Shown here in pieces: positions 29,489 through 38,728 of a stretch of DNA of 64,000 nt. Source of the stretch: Rhodococcus spelaei (GTDB lineage Bacteria > Actinomycetota > Actinomycetes > Mycobacteriales > Mycobacteriaceae); the NCBI RefSeq assembly GCF_006704125.1, contig NZ_VIGH01000002.1, positions 62,001 through 126,000 on the forward strand, in the 5' to 3' direction. A model generated the notes under the pieces. That model saw only the letters and a program-made list of their open reading frames with translations. It was not told the DNA's origin and did not search any database. How positions within the stretch are numbered: the first letter of the stretch is position 1; every line of letters begins with the position of its first letter. The position numbers and the translations under genes were made by a program.

Positions 29489-29947
29489 ATGACCCTCGAA
29501 AGCCTGCTGGCCGAACGCGCCGTCACCCGCACCCTCACCCGGATCGCCCGGGCCATGGACGCTCGGGACTGGTCCGCGTTCGACGACCTCGTGCTGCCGG
29601 ACGCCACCGCGAACATGGGCGCCGGGGAACTCTCCGGCCGCGAGAACATCGTCGCGAACATCCGCTCGTTCCTCGACGAGTGCGGGCCCACTCAGCACCT
29701 GCTCGGCAATGTGCTCGTCGACGTCGACGGCGACACCGCGACCAGCCAGGCGTACGTGAGCGACATGCACGTCGGCGCCGGGGACCGCTCGCACCTGACC
29801 TTCAGCACTCTCGGCGACTACCACGACGAGTGGACGCGGCGCGGCGACTGCTGGCAGCTGGTCCGCCGCGTCAAGGTCAACCGCGGGTGGGTCGGATCGT
29901 TCGAGGCGCTCGGCCCCGGCCCGGCAGGATGGTCGCCGAAGTCCTGA
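29489..29947 (+). CDS. SnoaL-like / NTF2-fold protein
   Basis: A 152-residue single-domain protein of the SnoaL-like superfamily. The N-terminal helices (LLAERAVTRTLTRIARAMDARDWSAF) and the strand pattern ending in WQLVRRVKVNRGWVGSF are typical. No catalytic residues can be assigned, so it may be an isomerase, hydrolase or ligand-binding protein. The ATG has GGGAG 6 nt upstream. Confidence 0.7.
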   Translation: MTLESLLAERAVTRTLTRIARAMDARDWSAFDDLVLPDATANMGAGELSGRENIVANIRSFLDECGPTQHLLGNVLVDVDGDTATSQAYVSDMHVGAGDRSHLTFSTLGDYHDEWTRRGDCWQLVRRVKVNRGWVGSFEALGPGPAGWSPKS

Positions 29948-29949
29948 CC

Positions 29950-31146
29950 TCAGCGCAGCGCGGACGGGATCAGCGGTTCGTCGAGCAGGCGCCGGAACAG
30001 TTCCGAGCGCTCGTCGGCGGTGTCGCCGCGGTCCAGCCACCCCCCGAGCAGGCGGTACCCCTCGACGTAGGTGCTCGTGTACGCCCGCCACAGCGGCGAG
30101 GACAGGAACCGCAGCGACTGCCGGGCGCGTTCGGGGGTGGCCAGCGTCCACCGCTGCAGGAACTCGGCGACCTCGTCGTGGCTGCGCCCGCGGTCGTGCA
30201 GCAGCAGGGCCGCGTCCTGCCGTACCCCGAGCAGCTTCGCCGACGCGCCCGCGAGAGCCTCGGCGCGTTCGCCGTCGAACCGTAGGCCGAGGTCGGCGTA
30301 GATCTCCTGCGCCCACGGCCCCCAGCCCGGTCCCACGATCGACGCGAGCGCCAGGTCGGCCAGGCCCTCGGCCATCAGGCACTGCGGGGTGTTCACCAGG
30401 AACAGGGTGTGCTCGGCCTGCCCGTCGCCGACCAATCCGGCCTCCTTGCGGCAGTGCTCGGTGTGGTGACCCGGGTACGACTCGTGCGCGATCAGGTGCG
30501 GCAGATTCGCCATGTGCTGCTTGAGATCCGAGTTGATCGCGACCCGGGACCGGTAGTCGCCGAGGTAGTAGTTGAACCCCGACCACGGCTTGTCCCCGAC
30601 CACCTCGTACTCGACCCGCTCGGTCTCGGGCAGCTGGTAGCGGCCGCGGACCAGGTCCCGCAACGCGCTGGAGAACGCGTCCACGCACTCGGCCAACCGG
30701 TCCGCGGGGATCTCGTCGGCGGCCCGATGCGCCTGGAGTCGCTCGGCCAGCGGCCGGCTCCGGTCCCCCGCCAGCACCTCGTCCATCGCCCGGTGCGCCT
30801 CCCGGTAGTCCTCGACGGCCCCGGGCTCGATCCGCACGTCGAAGTAGGCGTGCACCTCGTCGACGAATCCGATCTGCTCGCCGGCAAACTTTCGGCCCGA
30901 GCACTCCAGCGCCCGCAGGTGCACGTCGAGGAAGCCCGCGCGGTCGGCGGACAGGTCGACGCTCGGCAACTCGGACCGCAGGCGGGCGGCCCGGGCGGCC
31001 AGCTCGCGCGGGTCCGGGGCCGGTGCGTTGTCGACCTGCCTGCGCAGCGCCGGGTCGCCCGTGAAGGCGTCGACGAAGCCTTCTTCGATCCGGTCGAAAC
31101 CGAGTCCGAGCAGCAGGTATTCGCGAACGAATGCGTCGGGGTCCAT
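29950..31146 (-). CDS. DUF885 family putative metallopeptidase
   Basis: A 398-residue protein. The active-site-like HESYPGHH (in [15 protein letters not shown]) resembles a zinc-binding HExxH variant seen in DUF885 proteins, and an acidic partner is present downstream ([11 protein letters not shown]). No signal peptide, so probably cytoplasmic. Peptidase activity is predicted from the fold only. The ATG at 31146 is preferred to a TTG nine bases upstream. Divergent from coaA. Confidence 0.75.
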   Translation of the reverse strand: MDPDAFVREYLLLGLGFDRIEEGFVDAFTGDPALRRQVDNAPAPDPRELAARAARLRSELPSVDLSADRAGFLDVHLRALECSGRKFAGEQIGFVDEVHAYFDVRIEPGAVEDYREAHRAMDEVLAGDRSRPLAERLQAHRAADEIPADRLAECVDAFSSALRDLVRGRYQLPETERVEYEVVGDKPWSGFNYYLGDYRSRVAINSDLKQHMANLPHLIAHESYPGHHTEHCRKEAGLVGDGQAEHTLFLVNTPQCLMAEGLADLALASIVGPGWGPWAQEIYADLGLRFDGERAEALAGASAKLLGVRQDAALLLHDRGRSHDEVAEFLQRWTLATPERARQSLRFLSSPLWRAYTSTYVEGYRLLGGWLDRGDTADERSELFRRLLDEPLIPSALR

Positions 31147-31238
31147 GCCGGTCAAGGGTAGTGCTCGGACCCGCCGATCCGGCGCGGTGTGGGGACGCGC
31201 ACAATTCCCTGTATGCAGACCGAGTTCGGGGGACGCGA

Positions 31239-32171
31239 ATGGCGCGGGTGAGCGAGAGCAGCCCCTACGTCGAGTTCGACCGCAAGCAGTGGCGAACTCT
31301 GCGCAAGTCGACGCCGCTGGTCCTCACCGAGGAGGAACTCCTCGGGATGCGGGGCCTCGGCGAGCAGATCGACCTCGACGAGGTCGCGGAGGTCTACCTG
31401 CCGCTGTCGCGACTGATCCACCTGCAGGTGGCCGCGCGCCAACGCCTGTTCGCCGCGACCGCGACGTTCCTCGGTGAGAAGCACCCCGACCGTCAGGTCC
31501 CGTTCGTGATCGGTGTCGCCGGCAGCGTGGCGGTCGGCAAGTCGACCACCGCCCGTGTGCTGCAGGCGCTGCTCGCCCGCTGGGACCACCATCCGCGGGT
31601 CGACCTGGTGACCACCGACGGATTCCTGTACTCGACCGCGGAGCTGACCCGCCGGGGCATCATGCACCGCAAGGGTTTCCCCGAGAGCTACGACCGCCGC
31701 AAGCTGCTGCGGTTCGTCACCGAGGTCAAGTCGGGCGCGGAAGAGGTTGCCGCCCCGGTGTACTCGCATCGGTCCTACGACGTGGTGCCGGGCCAGTACC
31801 ACCTGGTGCGCCAGCCCGACATCCTGATCATCGAGGGGCTCAACGTCCTGCAGACCGGACCGCGACTGATGGTCTCGGATCTGTTCGACTTCTCGATCTA
31901 CGTGGACGCGCGGATCGAGGACATCGAGAACTGGTACATCAAACGCTTCCTCGCGCTGCGCAAGACCGCGTTCGCCGACCCGAACGCGCACTTCCACCAC
32001 TACTCGGCACTCTCGGACGAGCACGCGACCGTGGCGGCCGACGACATCTGGAACTCCATCAACCGGCCGAACCTGGTCGAGAACATCCTGCCGACCCGTC
32101 CTCGCGCGACGCTGGTGCTGCGTAAGGACGCCGACCACTCCATCAACCGGCTGCGCCTGCGGAAGTTGTAG
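31239..32171 (+). CDS. coaA: Type I pantothenate kinase
   Basis: Phosphorylates pantothenate, the first step of CoA synthesis. 310 residues with Walker A GSVAVGKS at 95-102 and the substrate-binding [16 protein letters not shown] and RKGFPESYD segments. Near-identical in organisation to M. tuberculosis CoaA (Rv1092c). The ATG at 31239 has GGGGGA 8 nt upstream; the frame is open farther upstream without homology. Confidence 0.97.
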   Translation: MARVSESSPYVEFDRKQWRTLRKSTPLVLTEEELLGMRGLGEQIDLDEVAEVYLPLSRLIHLQVAARQRLFAATATFLGEKHPDRQVPFVIGVAGSVAVGKSTTARVLQALLARWDHHPRVDLVTTDGFLYSTAELTRRGIMHRKGFPESYDRRKLLRFVTEVKSGAEEVAAPVYSHRSYDVVPGQYHLVRQPDILIIEGLNVLQTGPRLMVSDLFDFSIYVDARIEDIENWYIKRFLALRKTAFADPNAHFHHYSALSDEHATVAADDIWNSINRPNLVENILPTRPRATLVLRKDADHSINRLRLRKL

Positions 32172-32194
32172 ACGCAGCCGACCCGTCGTCACGG

Positions 32195-33526
32195 TCAGCG
32201 TGCCGGCACCACCGCCTGTGCGCGCTTGCGACCCGCCTCGATCTCCTTCGTCAGGTCGCGAACGTAGCGAGCGAAGTCGACCTGAATCGTGTGCCGCGGC
32301 GTCTCGTAGTACTGCGCGAGGCTGGCAGCGTCGTCGGAGTCGATCGTGCGGCGCATCTCGTCAGCGGTCGGCAGTGCGTAGGACCCGTCGAGGATGCCCG
32401 CGACCAGCTTGCTCTGCTGCTCGGCCAGGTTCACGATCGTCGGCGACGCCTGCGCGAGCCCGACGAAGAACAGGTTGGGCACATCGGGTCGAACGATCCT
32501 CTTGAAGAGCGGAAACCGGTGCTGCGCATCGGGTTGCAGCGCCGGATCGTCGAAGAACGGGAAGCTCATCTGGTAGCCCGTGGCGCACACGACGACGTCG
32601 GCGGGCACCGTACGACCGTCCACGAGCAGCACGTGGTCACCCTCGAGCGACTCGATGGCCGGAACGCACGTCAGGTCTCCCGACCCGGACTTGGCCAGGA
32701 AGTCGATACTCACCGAGGGGTGCGCACCGAGCGGCTCGTGGTCCGGCGCCGGGAGGCCGTAGTCCTCCATCCGCCCGAGCGACTTCTTGATCTTGCGCCG
32801 GGCGATGGCGAGGCCGAGCTTGCGCGGCATCCACGGCGGCATCATCATCTTGTCCGCCGGCTTGCCGTCGCGGTACTTCGACAGCACCCAGACGCCACGG
32901 CGCGCGGACACCCAGACGTGCTTGGCGATCGAGCGATGCGAGAGCTCGGACGCGATGTCGAGCGCCGAGTTCCCCATCCCGACGACCACGACGTTCTTGC
33001 CACGCATGTCCACCGGCTCGAACGGGTTGACGTACTCGTGACTGTGCAGGATCGTGCCGTCCAACTCCCCCGGATAGGTGGGCATCCGCGGGTCCCAGTG
33101 GTGCCCGTTCGCGACGACGAGGGCGTCGTACGAACGGGTTTCGCCGGTGTCGAGGGTGACCGCCCAGCTTCCGTCCGCCTGACGCCGCGCCTTCTCGACA
33201 CGGGTGCCGAATGTGATCGTCTCGCGAAGACCGAACTCGTCCACGTAGTCCCGAAAGTAGCTGTGCATCAACGAGTGGTGCGGAAAGTGGGGCCAGTCGT
33301 CGGGCACCGGGAAGTCCTCGAACTGCAGGCGCGTCGAGGACGTGTCGATGTGCAGGCTCTCGTAGCAGGCGGAGCGGCCGGTCGGGTTCCGGAAGTACCA
33401 GTTCCCGCCGATGTCGTCGGACTCCTCGAAGCAGTCGTACGCGATGCCGTGGTCCTTGAGCCGCTTGGCCGTGGTGAAACCAGAGCAACCGGCACCGATG
33501 ATGCACACCGTGGGAGACGTCGACAT
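32195..33526 (-). CDS. Flavin-containing monooxygenase (class B FMO-like)
   Basis: A 443-residue NAD(P)H-dependent flavoprotein. The FAD-binding GAGCSG is at residues 11-16, the FMO fingerprint region (YPGELDGTILHSHEY) at 151-165, and a second dinucleotide site GMGNSA at 183-188, followed by the late FATGY-like CATGYQMSFPF. It could oxidise N or S atoms or do Baeyer-Villiger chemistry; the substrate is unknown. It is divergently arranged with a TetR regulator, the likely repressor. The ATG at 33526 matches FMO N-termini. Confidence 0.88.
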   Translation of the reverse strand: MSTSPTVCIIGAGCSGFTTAKRLKDHGIAYDCFEESDDIGGNWYFRNPTGRSACYESLHIDTSSTRLQFEDFPVPDDWPHFPHHSLMHSYFRDYVDEFGLRETITFGTRVEKARRQADGSWAVTLDTGETRSYDALVVANGHHWDPRMPTYPGELDGTILHSHEYVNPFEPVDMRGKNVVVVGMGNSALDIASELSHRSIAKHVWVSARRGVWVLSKYRDGKPADKMMMPPWMPRKLGLAIARRKIKKSLGRMEDYGLPAPDHEPLGAHPSVSIDFLAKSGSGDLTCVPAIESLEGDHVLLVDGRTVPADVVVCATGYQMSFPFFDDPALQPDAQHRFPLFKRIVRPDVPNLFFVGLAQASPTIVNLAEQQSKLVAGILDGSYALPTADEMRRTIDSDDAASLAQYYETPRHTIQVDFARYVRDLTKEIEAGRKRAQAVVPAR

Positions 33527-33575
33527 GTGGTTCCTCTCCGATCCGCCTGCGCGGCACCGAAGTCGCGCCGCATTG

Positions 33576-33628
33576 TGATGCGCGTCATACAACCCGACTC
33601 GCTGACATGCTGTCAAGCGAAACTCGGG
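33576..33628. promoter_or_regulatory. Operator-like palindromes between FMO and TetR genes
   Basis: A perfect TGACA-TGC-TGTCA dyad (33603-33615) sits inside a longer imperfect palindrome reaching CCCGA (33593) and TCGGG (33628). A second near-perfect dyad TGATGCGCGTCA lies at 33576-33587. These are plausible TetR operator sites controlling both genes. Confidence 0.55.
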
Positions 33629-33661
33629 CGGACTCCGTATGATCCGACCGGAGGTGTTGCG

Positions 33662-34294
33662 ATGCGCGAGACCACGGATCGACCCGGCCGGAAGCCGACC
33701 ATGCGGGACGAACAGAAGCGGCGGACGCGCGCGGCGCTCCTCGACTGCGCGCGAGAACTGTTCGAGGCCAACGGCTACGCCGGAGTGAAGATCGACGACA
33801 TCGCGTCCGCCGCGGGCTGCAGCCGGGCCACCTTCTATCTGCACTTCACCGGCAAGGGCGAGATCCTGCAGAAGATCGGCGAGGAGGCACTGCCCCCGCG
33901 TGCGACCACCGTCTACGCCGATCTAGACCGGATCCTCGAGACCGGTTCCCGGACCGAGTTCACCGCGTGGGTCGAGCGCACCATCGACTGGTTCGACCAG
34001 CATCGGGCGATCCTGCCGGCCTGGGACGAGGCGCTCGCACTCGAGCCGGACTTCAAGGACGTCGCCCGCATCGCGTACGGCGCGTTGCCGGACGCGATGC
34101 CGTCCTACCTCTCACGCTGGGGCCCCGACCGGCAGACCGAGGCGCGACTGCGGATCGAACTGCTGGTCGCCCAGCTCGAGCGGTTCTTCACCCGCTGGGC
34201 CGTCCACGGCACGATCGACATCCCGCGCGAGCTGGCGGCCGGGGTTCTCGCCGACATCTGGTTCCCGGCACTGACCGAGCCGGCCGATCGCTAG
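33662..34294 (+). CDS. TetR/AcrR family transcriptional regulator
   Basis: A 210-residue regulator. The N-terminal helix-turn-helix is at residues about 41-61 (VKIDDIASAAGCSRATFYLHF). The C-terminal ligand-binding domain is unassigned. Divergent from the FMO gene, with palindromes between them, so it probably represses the FMO and itself. The ATG has GGAGG 7 nt upstream. Its stop overlaps the Z-FPP synthase stop on the other strand. Confidence 0.9.
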   Translation: MRETTDRPGRKPTMRDEQKRRTRAALLDCARELFEANGYAGVKIDDIASAAGCSRATFYLHFTGKGEILQKIGEEALPPRATTVYADLDRILETGSRTEFTAWVERTIDWFDQHRAILPAWDEALALEPDFKDVARIAYGALPDAMPSYLSRWGPDRQTEARLRIELLVAQLERFFTRWAVHGTIDIPRELAAGVLADIWFPALTEPADR

Positions 34295-35082
34295 GCGCCG
34301 AAGCGGCGGTGCCGGGCGGCGTAGTCGCGCAGGGCACGCAGGAAGTCGACGCGACGGAACTCGGGCCAGTACGCCTCGGTGAACCAGATCTCCGAATAGG
34401 CGCTCTGCCACAACAGGAAGCCCGACAGGCGCTGCTCGCCGGAGGTCCGGATGACCAGGTCCGGGTCGGGCTGCCCGGAGGTGTACAGGTGCCCGTCGAT
34501 GCCCTCGACGCTCATCGCCTTGACCAGGTCGTCGCCCGTCAGCCCTTCGCGCAGTTTCTCGCCCAACAGCGACTGCACGGCGTCGGCGATCTCCTGCCTG
34601 CCGCCGTAGCCGACCGCGACGTTGACGTGAGTGCCGGTCCGCCCCTCGGTCCGGTCGGCGGCCTCGCGCAGTCGGCGCGCGGAGTCCTCCGGCAGAAGCT
34701 CGAGGGTGCCGACGATCTTGACCGACCAGTTCTGCTCCGGCCCGGAGATCTCTTCGACGACGTCGGTGATGATCTCGAGCAGCGAGTCCAGCTCCTCCGG
34801 ATCGCGACGCAGGTTCTCGGTGGAGAGCAGGTAGATGGTGGCCATCTCGACACCGGCGTCGTCGCACCAGCCGAGCAACTCCGCGATCTTGAGCGCGCCC
34901 ATCCGGTGACCGTGCGCCACGTCGGTGAACCCGTTCTCGCGCGCCCACCGACGGTTGCCGTCGCACATCACCGCTACGTGCCGCGGCTGCTGCAGGCCTG
35001 CGAGCTGTCGGGTGAGACGACGCTCGTAGATGCTGTACAGCAGGTTCGAAGGCTTCACCTGGACATCACCACGGGAGCCCAC
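34291..35082 (-). CDS. uppS: Short-chain cis-prenyltransferase (Z-farnesyl diphosphate synthase, Rv1086-like)
   Basis: A 263-residue member of the undecaprenyl diphosphate synthase family. The catalytic Asp is in VAVMCDGNRRWAR (Asp41), with the IPP-binding VIRTSGEQRLSGFLLWQSAYSE block near the C terminus. Overall similarity to Rv1086 (recalled) suggests omega,E,Z-FPP is made, the primer for decaprenyl phosphate; a second UppS elsewhere would finish the chain. The GTG at 35082 gives the family length; a GTG at 35058 is an alternative. Confidence 0.9.
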   Translation of the reverse strand: MGSRGDVQVKPSNLLYSIYERRLTRQLAGLQQPRHVAVMCDGNRRWARENGFTDVAHGHRMGALKIAELLGWCDDAGVEMATIYLLSTENLRRDPEELDSLLEIITDVVEEISGPEQNWSVKIVGTLELLPEDSARRLREAADRTEGRTGTHVNVAVGYGGRQEIADAVQSLLGEKLREGLTGDDLVKAMSVEGIDGHLYTSGQPDPDLVIRTSGEQRLSGFLLWQSAYSEIWFTEAYWPEFRRVDFLRALRDYAARHRRFGA

Positions 35083-35162
35083 ATTACGCCGGGCTCACGA
35101 GGTGCCGACGCGCAGCGGTGTTATCGGGATCGCACCCCGTACCGACCGCCCTCCGCTGCAGG

Positions 35163-35202
35163 TACAGTGGCCGCACACCTGAACCTACGCAACCGTAGGT
35201 TC
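35163..35202 (+). promoter_or_regulatory. trhA promoter with 9-4-9 palindrome
   Basis: A -10-like TACAGT (35163-35168) is followed at the expected start of transcription by GAACCTACG-CAAC-CGTAGGTTC (35181-35202), a perfect 9-bp dyad. Spacing and symmetry fit a TetR-type operator. Confidence 0.55.
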
Positions 35203-35228
35203 GTCGTCGCCGAGCACGGGAGACCCGA

Positions 35229-35894
35229 ATGACCGCACTGGACCTCGACGCGCCACCGGTCAAGCCGCGGCTGCGCGGCTGGATTCACCAGTGGGCGTTC
35301 GGCGTCGCGGTCGTCGCCGGTGCGGCGCTGGTGGTCCTCGCGGCCGGCGAGTCGGCGAGGGCCGCGGTCGCCACCGCGATCTACGCGGTGACGGTGTGCG
35401 GGGTGTTCGGGGTCAGCGCGACCTACCACCGCGTGCACTGGCACGCCCTGCGCGCCCGGATCTGGATGAAGCGTGCGGACCACTCGATGATCTTCCTGTT
35501 CATCGCGGGCAGCTATACCCCGTTCGCCATGTTGGCGCTGCCGCCGAGCACCGGCCGACCCCTGCTCGCGGTGGTGTGGGCGGGCGCGCTCGCGGGGGTC
35601 GCGCTGAAGATGCTGTGGCCGACGGCGCCGCGCTGGGTCGGCGTCCCGCTGTACCTGCTGCTCGGTTGGGCGATCGTCCCGGTGGCAGGACAACTGGTAC
35701 GTGAGGTCGGCTGGGCACCGCTGATACTGCTCGCGGTCGGCGGCGTGCTCTACAGCGTGGGGGCGGTCCTGTACGCCACCAAGTGGCCGAACCCGTGGCC
35801 CGCGACCTTCGGCCACCACGAGTTCTTTCACGCCAGTACCGTCGTCGCGGCGCTGTGCCACTACGTCGCGGTGTGCCTGGTGGTGTTCGGCTGA
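35229..35894 (+). CDS. trhA: Hemolysin III / TrhA (PAQR-like) membrane protein
   Basis: A 221-residue seven-helix protein of the hemolysin III/PAQR family. The zinc-site residues are visible as SATYHRVHW and the C-terminal [17 protein letters not shown]. In other bacteria TrhA helps membrane-fluidity homeostasis. The ortholog is Rv1085c. The ATG has GGAGA 7 nt upstream and an operator-like palindrome lies 27 nt away. Confidence 0.93.
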   Translation: MTALDLDAPPVKPRLRGWIHQWAFGVAVVAGAALVVLAAGESARAAVATAIYAVTVCGVFGVSATYHRVHWHALRARIWMKRADHSMIFLFIAGSYTPFAMLALPPSTGRPLLAVVWAGALAGVALKMLWPTAPRWVGVPLYLLLGWAIVPVAGQLVREVGWAPLILLAVGGVLYSVGAVLYATKWPNPWPATFGHHEFFHASTVVAALCHYVAVCLVVFG

Positions 35895-35906
35895 CGTTGC
35901 CTCCGT

Positions 35907-36680
35907 TCACCTCTCGTCGCGGGCGAGTCCGATCAGTCGATGCAGCTCGGACGCGATGTCGTCGCCCCCGACAGGCAGGGCGCTGACGATGTCGGTGCCG
36001 CGGACGAGGTAACGCCCGTCGCCCTCGAAGTCCATCCAGTGCACGACGTGACCGTCCGCGGTCGGTCGCCAGTCGACCGCCGGGCCCGCGAAGACGCCGA
36101 TCTCGCCGAGCCCGGTTCGCGGACGGTCGAAGAACTCGTCGCGCTCCTCCTCGGGTCCGCGCCGGGTGGCGGAGACCATCAGCGGGCCGTCCGTTCCGAC
36201 CCGTCGCGACGGGCCCGCGGACGCGGCGCCCCGCCGCGCGCCGCGCCGCGCCGCCGGCAACGACTCGACGATCCGCTCCGGCAGCTGGCCCGACGGGAGG
36301 GACGACAGTACGACGTCGGCACCGGACTCGAGGTCGACGCCCGGCTCCTGCCGTACCAGCGTCGCCCGCTCGCCGCGCACCCCGGCGTGCGCCCGCACCA
36401 CCGTCGCGAGACCGTGGCCGTGGCCGTGGCCGTGGAATCCGCATATCTCCACCCGCACGGTCGGGGCGAGCAGAATCGTGAACGCGCCGTAGAGGCCCTC
36501 GTCGAGCATCGGGCGGATACGGCGGGCCGCGTCTCGTCGGGCGCTGTGGTGGTCGTCGGCGGTATCCGCGGCCCCCCGGCACTGCAACGGATAAGGCAAC
36601 CGGTCGCGCCCGAGCAGACCCCAGAGAACATCGAATTCCAATGCACTCAAGCGCCATTCGATCGATGACGCCGCGATCAC
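35907..36680 (-). CDS. EspG-family ESX secretion-associated protein
   Basis: A 257-residue EspG-like protein; in mycobacteria EspG chaperones PE/PPE proteins to type VII secretion. The N terminus LEFDVLWGLLGRDRLPYPL is characteristic of the family, followed by the acidic MLDEGLYGAF region. No ESX machinery or PE/PPE gene is in the window, so this is an orphan copy. It contains an unusual Gly-His run (GFHGHGHGHG) encoded by a hexanucleotide repeat. The GTG at 36680 is inferred from homology; the frame is open farther upstream. Confidence 0.75.
   Translation of the reverse strand: MIAASSIEWRLSALEFDVLWGLLGRDRLPYPLQCRGAADTADDHHSARRDAARRIRPMLDEGLYGAFTILLAPTVRVEICGFHGHGHGHGLATVVRAHAGVRGERATLVRQEPGVDLESGADVVLSSLPSGQLPERIVESLPAARRGARRGAASAGPSRRVGTDGPLMVSATRRGPEEERDEFFDRPRTGLGEIGVFAGPAVDWRPTADGHVVHWMDFEGDGRYLVRGTDIVSALPVGGDDIASELHRLIGLARDER
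36418..36440. repeat. Hexanucleotide tandem repeat in espG-like gene
   Basis: About 3.5 tandem copies of a CCGTGG/GTGGCC hexamer, encoding alternating Gly-His. Copy-number changes would keep the reading frame. Confidence 0.6.
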
Positions 36681-36891
36681 GCGCGACCCCGGCCGGCACC
36701 GGCCACGCTCGCGACACCGGCCACTCCTCCGACACCCAGCACCGGACACCCCCACTCGACAACCAGCCCACTCACCAGTTCTGACGCCGCTCGCGACGGT
36801 TCGGTTCCACAGTGCCGACACGGATTCTCGCTCCGTGCCCGCCAGCGGACCTCTACCCTGGCGGCCATCCGGCAGGGCAGAAGGGGGCACG
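36681..36891. promoter_or_regulatory. Divergent espG / WS-DGAT promoter region
   Basis: 211 bp between divergent starts, containing a Cys/Pro-codon-like purine-poor tract on one strand but no convincing ORF. The AAGGGGG ribosome-binding site of the WS/DGAT gene is at its right end. Confidence 0.4.
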
Positions 36892-38331
36892 GTGACACTC
36901 ACTCGTCAGGAACGGTCGATCGCACGGCTGGCGCCGCAGGATGCCGAGTACTTCTACAACGAGAGCGAGCGGCATCGCTCGAACATCGTCGCGGTGTACC
37001 TGTTCGACGCCACCGGCGCCGTCGGCGACCTCGACCGGTCGGCGGCGACCGCATGGATGCGTGACCGACTCGACCAGGCCAGGATGTTCACGCATCGAAT
37101 CCGCCGGATACCACTGGACCTCGACCTGCCGCACTGGGAGCTGGACTCGCACCTGGACCTGCATCGACACGTGAGCGCGGAGCCGATCGACGGACCAGGG
37201 TGGGAAGCGGTGCAACGCAGAATCTCTCGCATCGCAGGTACGGCGATCGACCTGACACGACCACCGTGGGAGCTGCACGTGATCACCGGAATCACCGGCG
37301 TCGACGATTCACCCGACCGGATGACCGCCGTAGTGCTCAAGTTTCATCACAGCGCGGGCGACGGCATCGCCACCCGCGACCTCGGGCTGCGCCTGTTCGG
37401 GCCAGCACCGGATCGGCTCCCGCCGACACCCGCACAAGCACCGAATCAGTTGGTCGAGCTAGCTTGGGCGGCCATGATGCTGCCGCTTCGACTCGTCCGG
37501 TTCGGCCGCGGGCTGCACACCACGCAGGAAGCCGACCACCGCACACGCGAACTGTCGGCCATCGGTGAGATCGTCGAGCCGCTCCCCACGCGACCGATGT
37601 GCCGGTTCAACTCCGCCATCGGCACCGACCTCACCTTCGATCATGTGCGAATGCCGAGGGATGCCATCGACGCTGTCCGCGCTGCGGTGCCCGGCGCCAC
37701 GGTCAACGACGTTCTCCTCGCCGCGGTCTCCGGTGCGCTGCGCGCCTACCTGGCGGGGGTCGACGAGACCCCGACCGGATCCCTCGCGGCAATGGTCCCG
37801 ATGTCCCTGCGCGGCACCGGATCCGGGGCAGGCGGTGACACCGACGGGCCCCGCGCTACCCACCTCGCACTACTGTCGGTGGACCTGCACACGGACGCCA
37901 CACACCCCCTCGCTCGCCTTCATGCCATCGTGGCCAGCGCACAAGCCGAGAAGGCCCGGCACCGCAACGAGCATGTTCGGAAGTCCTCGCAGCGCATCGA
38001 GACCACCCCCGCGTGGCTGTTACGGCTGACCGGGCTCGCCCGTCGTTTCCAGCCGCACACAGGGGAGACGGTCGCCCTGCACAACACGATGGTCAGCAAC
38101 GTGCCATGGGTGGGCACCGGACTGACCTTCATCGGGGCACCGGTGGTCCGCAGCTTCGGCGTGCTCGGGGTCGTCGACGGATCCGGGCTCCGTCACCTGA
38201 TTGTAACCTCGGAGCCGAGCGCAGTTGACCTGACCTTTAGCACCGACACCGCCATGATGGCCGACACCCAGGAGTACAAACGCCTGCTACGGGCCTCGTT
38301 GGACGAACTTGTGGTGGCCGTGCGCGACTGA
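36892..38331 (+). CDS. WS/DGAT wax ester synthase / diacylglycerol O-acyltransferase
   Basis: A 479-residue acyl-CoA-dependent acyltransferase. The HHxxxDG active site is at 152-158 (HHSAGDG), with the conserved PPWELH upstream and the NDVLLAAVSGALR and C-terminal SNVPW motifs. Such enzymes store triacylglycerol or wax esters in rhodococci. The GTG at 36892 has AAGGGGG about 7 nt upstream. It heads an apparent cluster with the tiny peptides and mycolyltransferases. Confidence 0.92.
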   Translation: MTLTRQERSIARLAPQDAEYFYNESERHRSNIVAVYLFDATGAVGDLDRSAATAWMRDRLDQARMFTHRIRRIPLDLDLPHWELDSHLDLHRHVSAEPIDGPGWEAVQRRISRIAGTAIDLTRPPWELHVITGITGVDDSPDRMTAVVLKFHHSAGDGIATRDLGLRLFGPAPDRLPPTPAQAPNQLVELAWAAMMLPLRLVRFGRGLHTTQEADHRTRELSAIGEIVEPLPTRPMCRFNSAIGTDLTFDHVRMPRDAIDAVRAAVPGATVNDVLLAAVSGALRAYLAGVDETPTGSLAAMVPMSLRGTGSGAGGDTDGPRATHLALLSVDLHTDATHPLARLHAIVASAQAEKARHRNEHVRKSSQRIETTPAWLLRLTGLARRFQPHTGETVALHNTMVSNVPWVGTGLTFIGAPVVRSFGVLGVVDGSGLRHLIVTSEPSAVDLTFSTDTAMMADTQEYKRLLRASLDELVVAVRD

Positions 38332-38497
38332 GTTCAGCAAAATGCAAGCAAAGTTCGCGTGTTCTTCATTACTTGCAATTGGAATGTTGTTACCGTGCCG
38401 TTTGTTACGAACCGACCGGTTGTAACTGTTCATGCGGTGCACGAATGCTCAGCGACATCGCGCGCCGCCGTCCGAAGTTCGACTCAAGGAGGCACAC
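38332..38497 (+). promoter_or_regulatory. AT-richer promoter region for small-peptide genes, with dyad
   Basis: 166 bp with clearly lower GC than the rest of the window. It holds two direct TTGTTAC repeats (38387 and 38402, 15 bp apart) and a dyad GTTACGAACC...GGTTGTAAC (38404-38426). The AAGGAGG ribosome-binding site (38486-38492) of the first peptide is at the end. Confidence 0.5.
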
Positions 38498-38623
38498 GTG
38501 GGTTCACTTGAAGGCATCATCGGCGCAATCATCCCGGGACTCGGTTCCATGATCGCTGCGGACGGACTGTTCAAGGTGTTCATGGGATCGGTCGACGGTA
38601 GCGTCAACACCCCACCGGCCTAG
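38498..38623 (+). CDS. Small peptide A, 41 aa, porin-like (PorA/PorH-type) candidate
   Basis: A GTG-started ORF of 41 residues with a perfect AAGGAGG 5 nt upstream. The product is acidic and amphipathic: MGSLEGIIGAIIPG at the N terminus, a central hydrophobic stretch and the tail SVNTPPA, with two Asp, one Glu and one Lys. It has no signal peptide. Size, composition and adjacency to mycolyltransferases resemble the corynebacterial PorA, PorH and ProtX outer-membrane polypeptides, which are O-mycoloylated on serine. Serines at 3, 17 and later positions would be candidates. Homology is not proven. Confidence 0.65.
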   Translation: MGSLEGIIGAIIPGLGSMIAADGLFKVFMGSVDGSVNTPPA

Positions 38624-38728
38624 CTTCCACCGGTACGATCGCCGATCGCGCAACGGAAATCACGTGCACCACACCGTGTTAACCCGGGGTCGGGATACAC
38701 CGGCCCCCTCTCACATCTGAGGAGCAAC

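Noticed and set aside
38432-38497. An ATG-started N-terminal extension of peptide A from 38432
   Set aside because: The extension is Arg-rich and would place the perfect AAGGAGG inside the coding sequence; the GTG at 38498 fits the ribosome-binding site.
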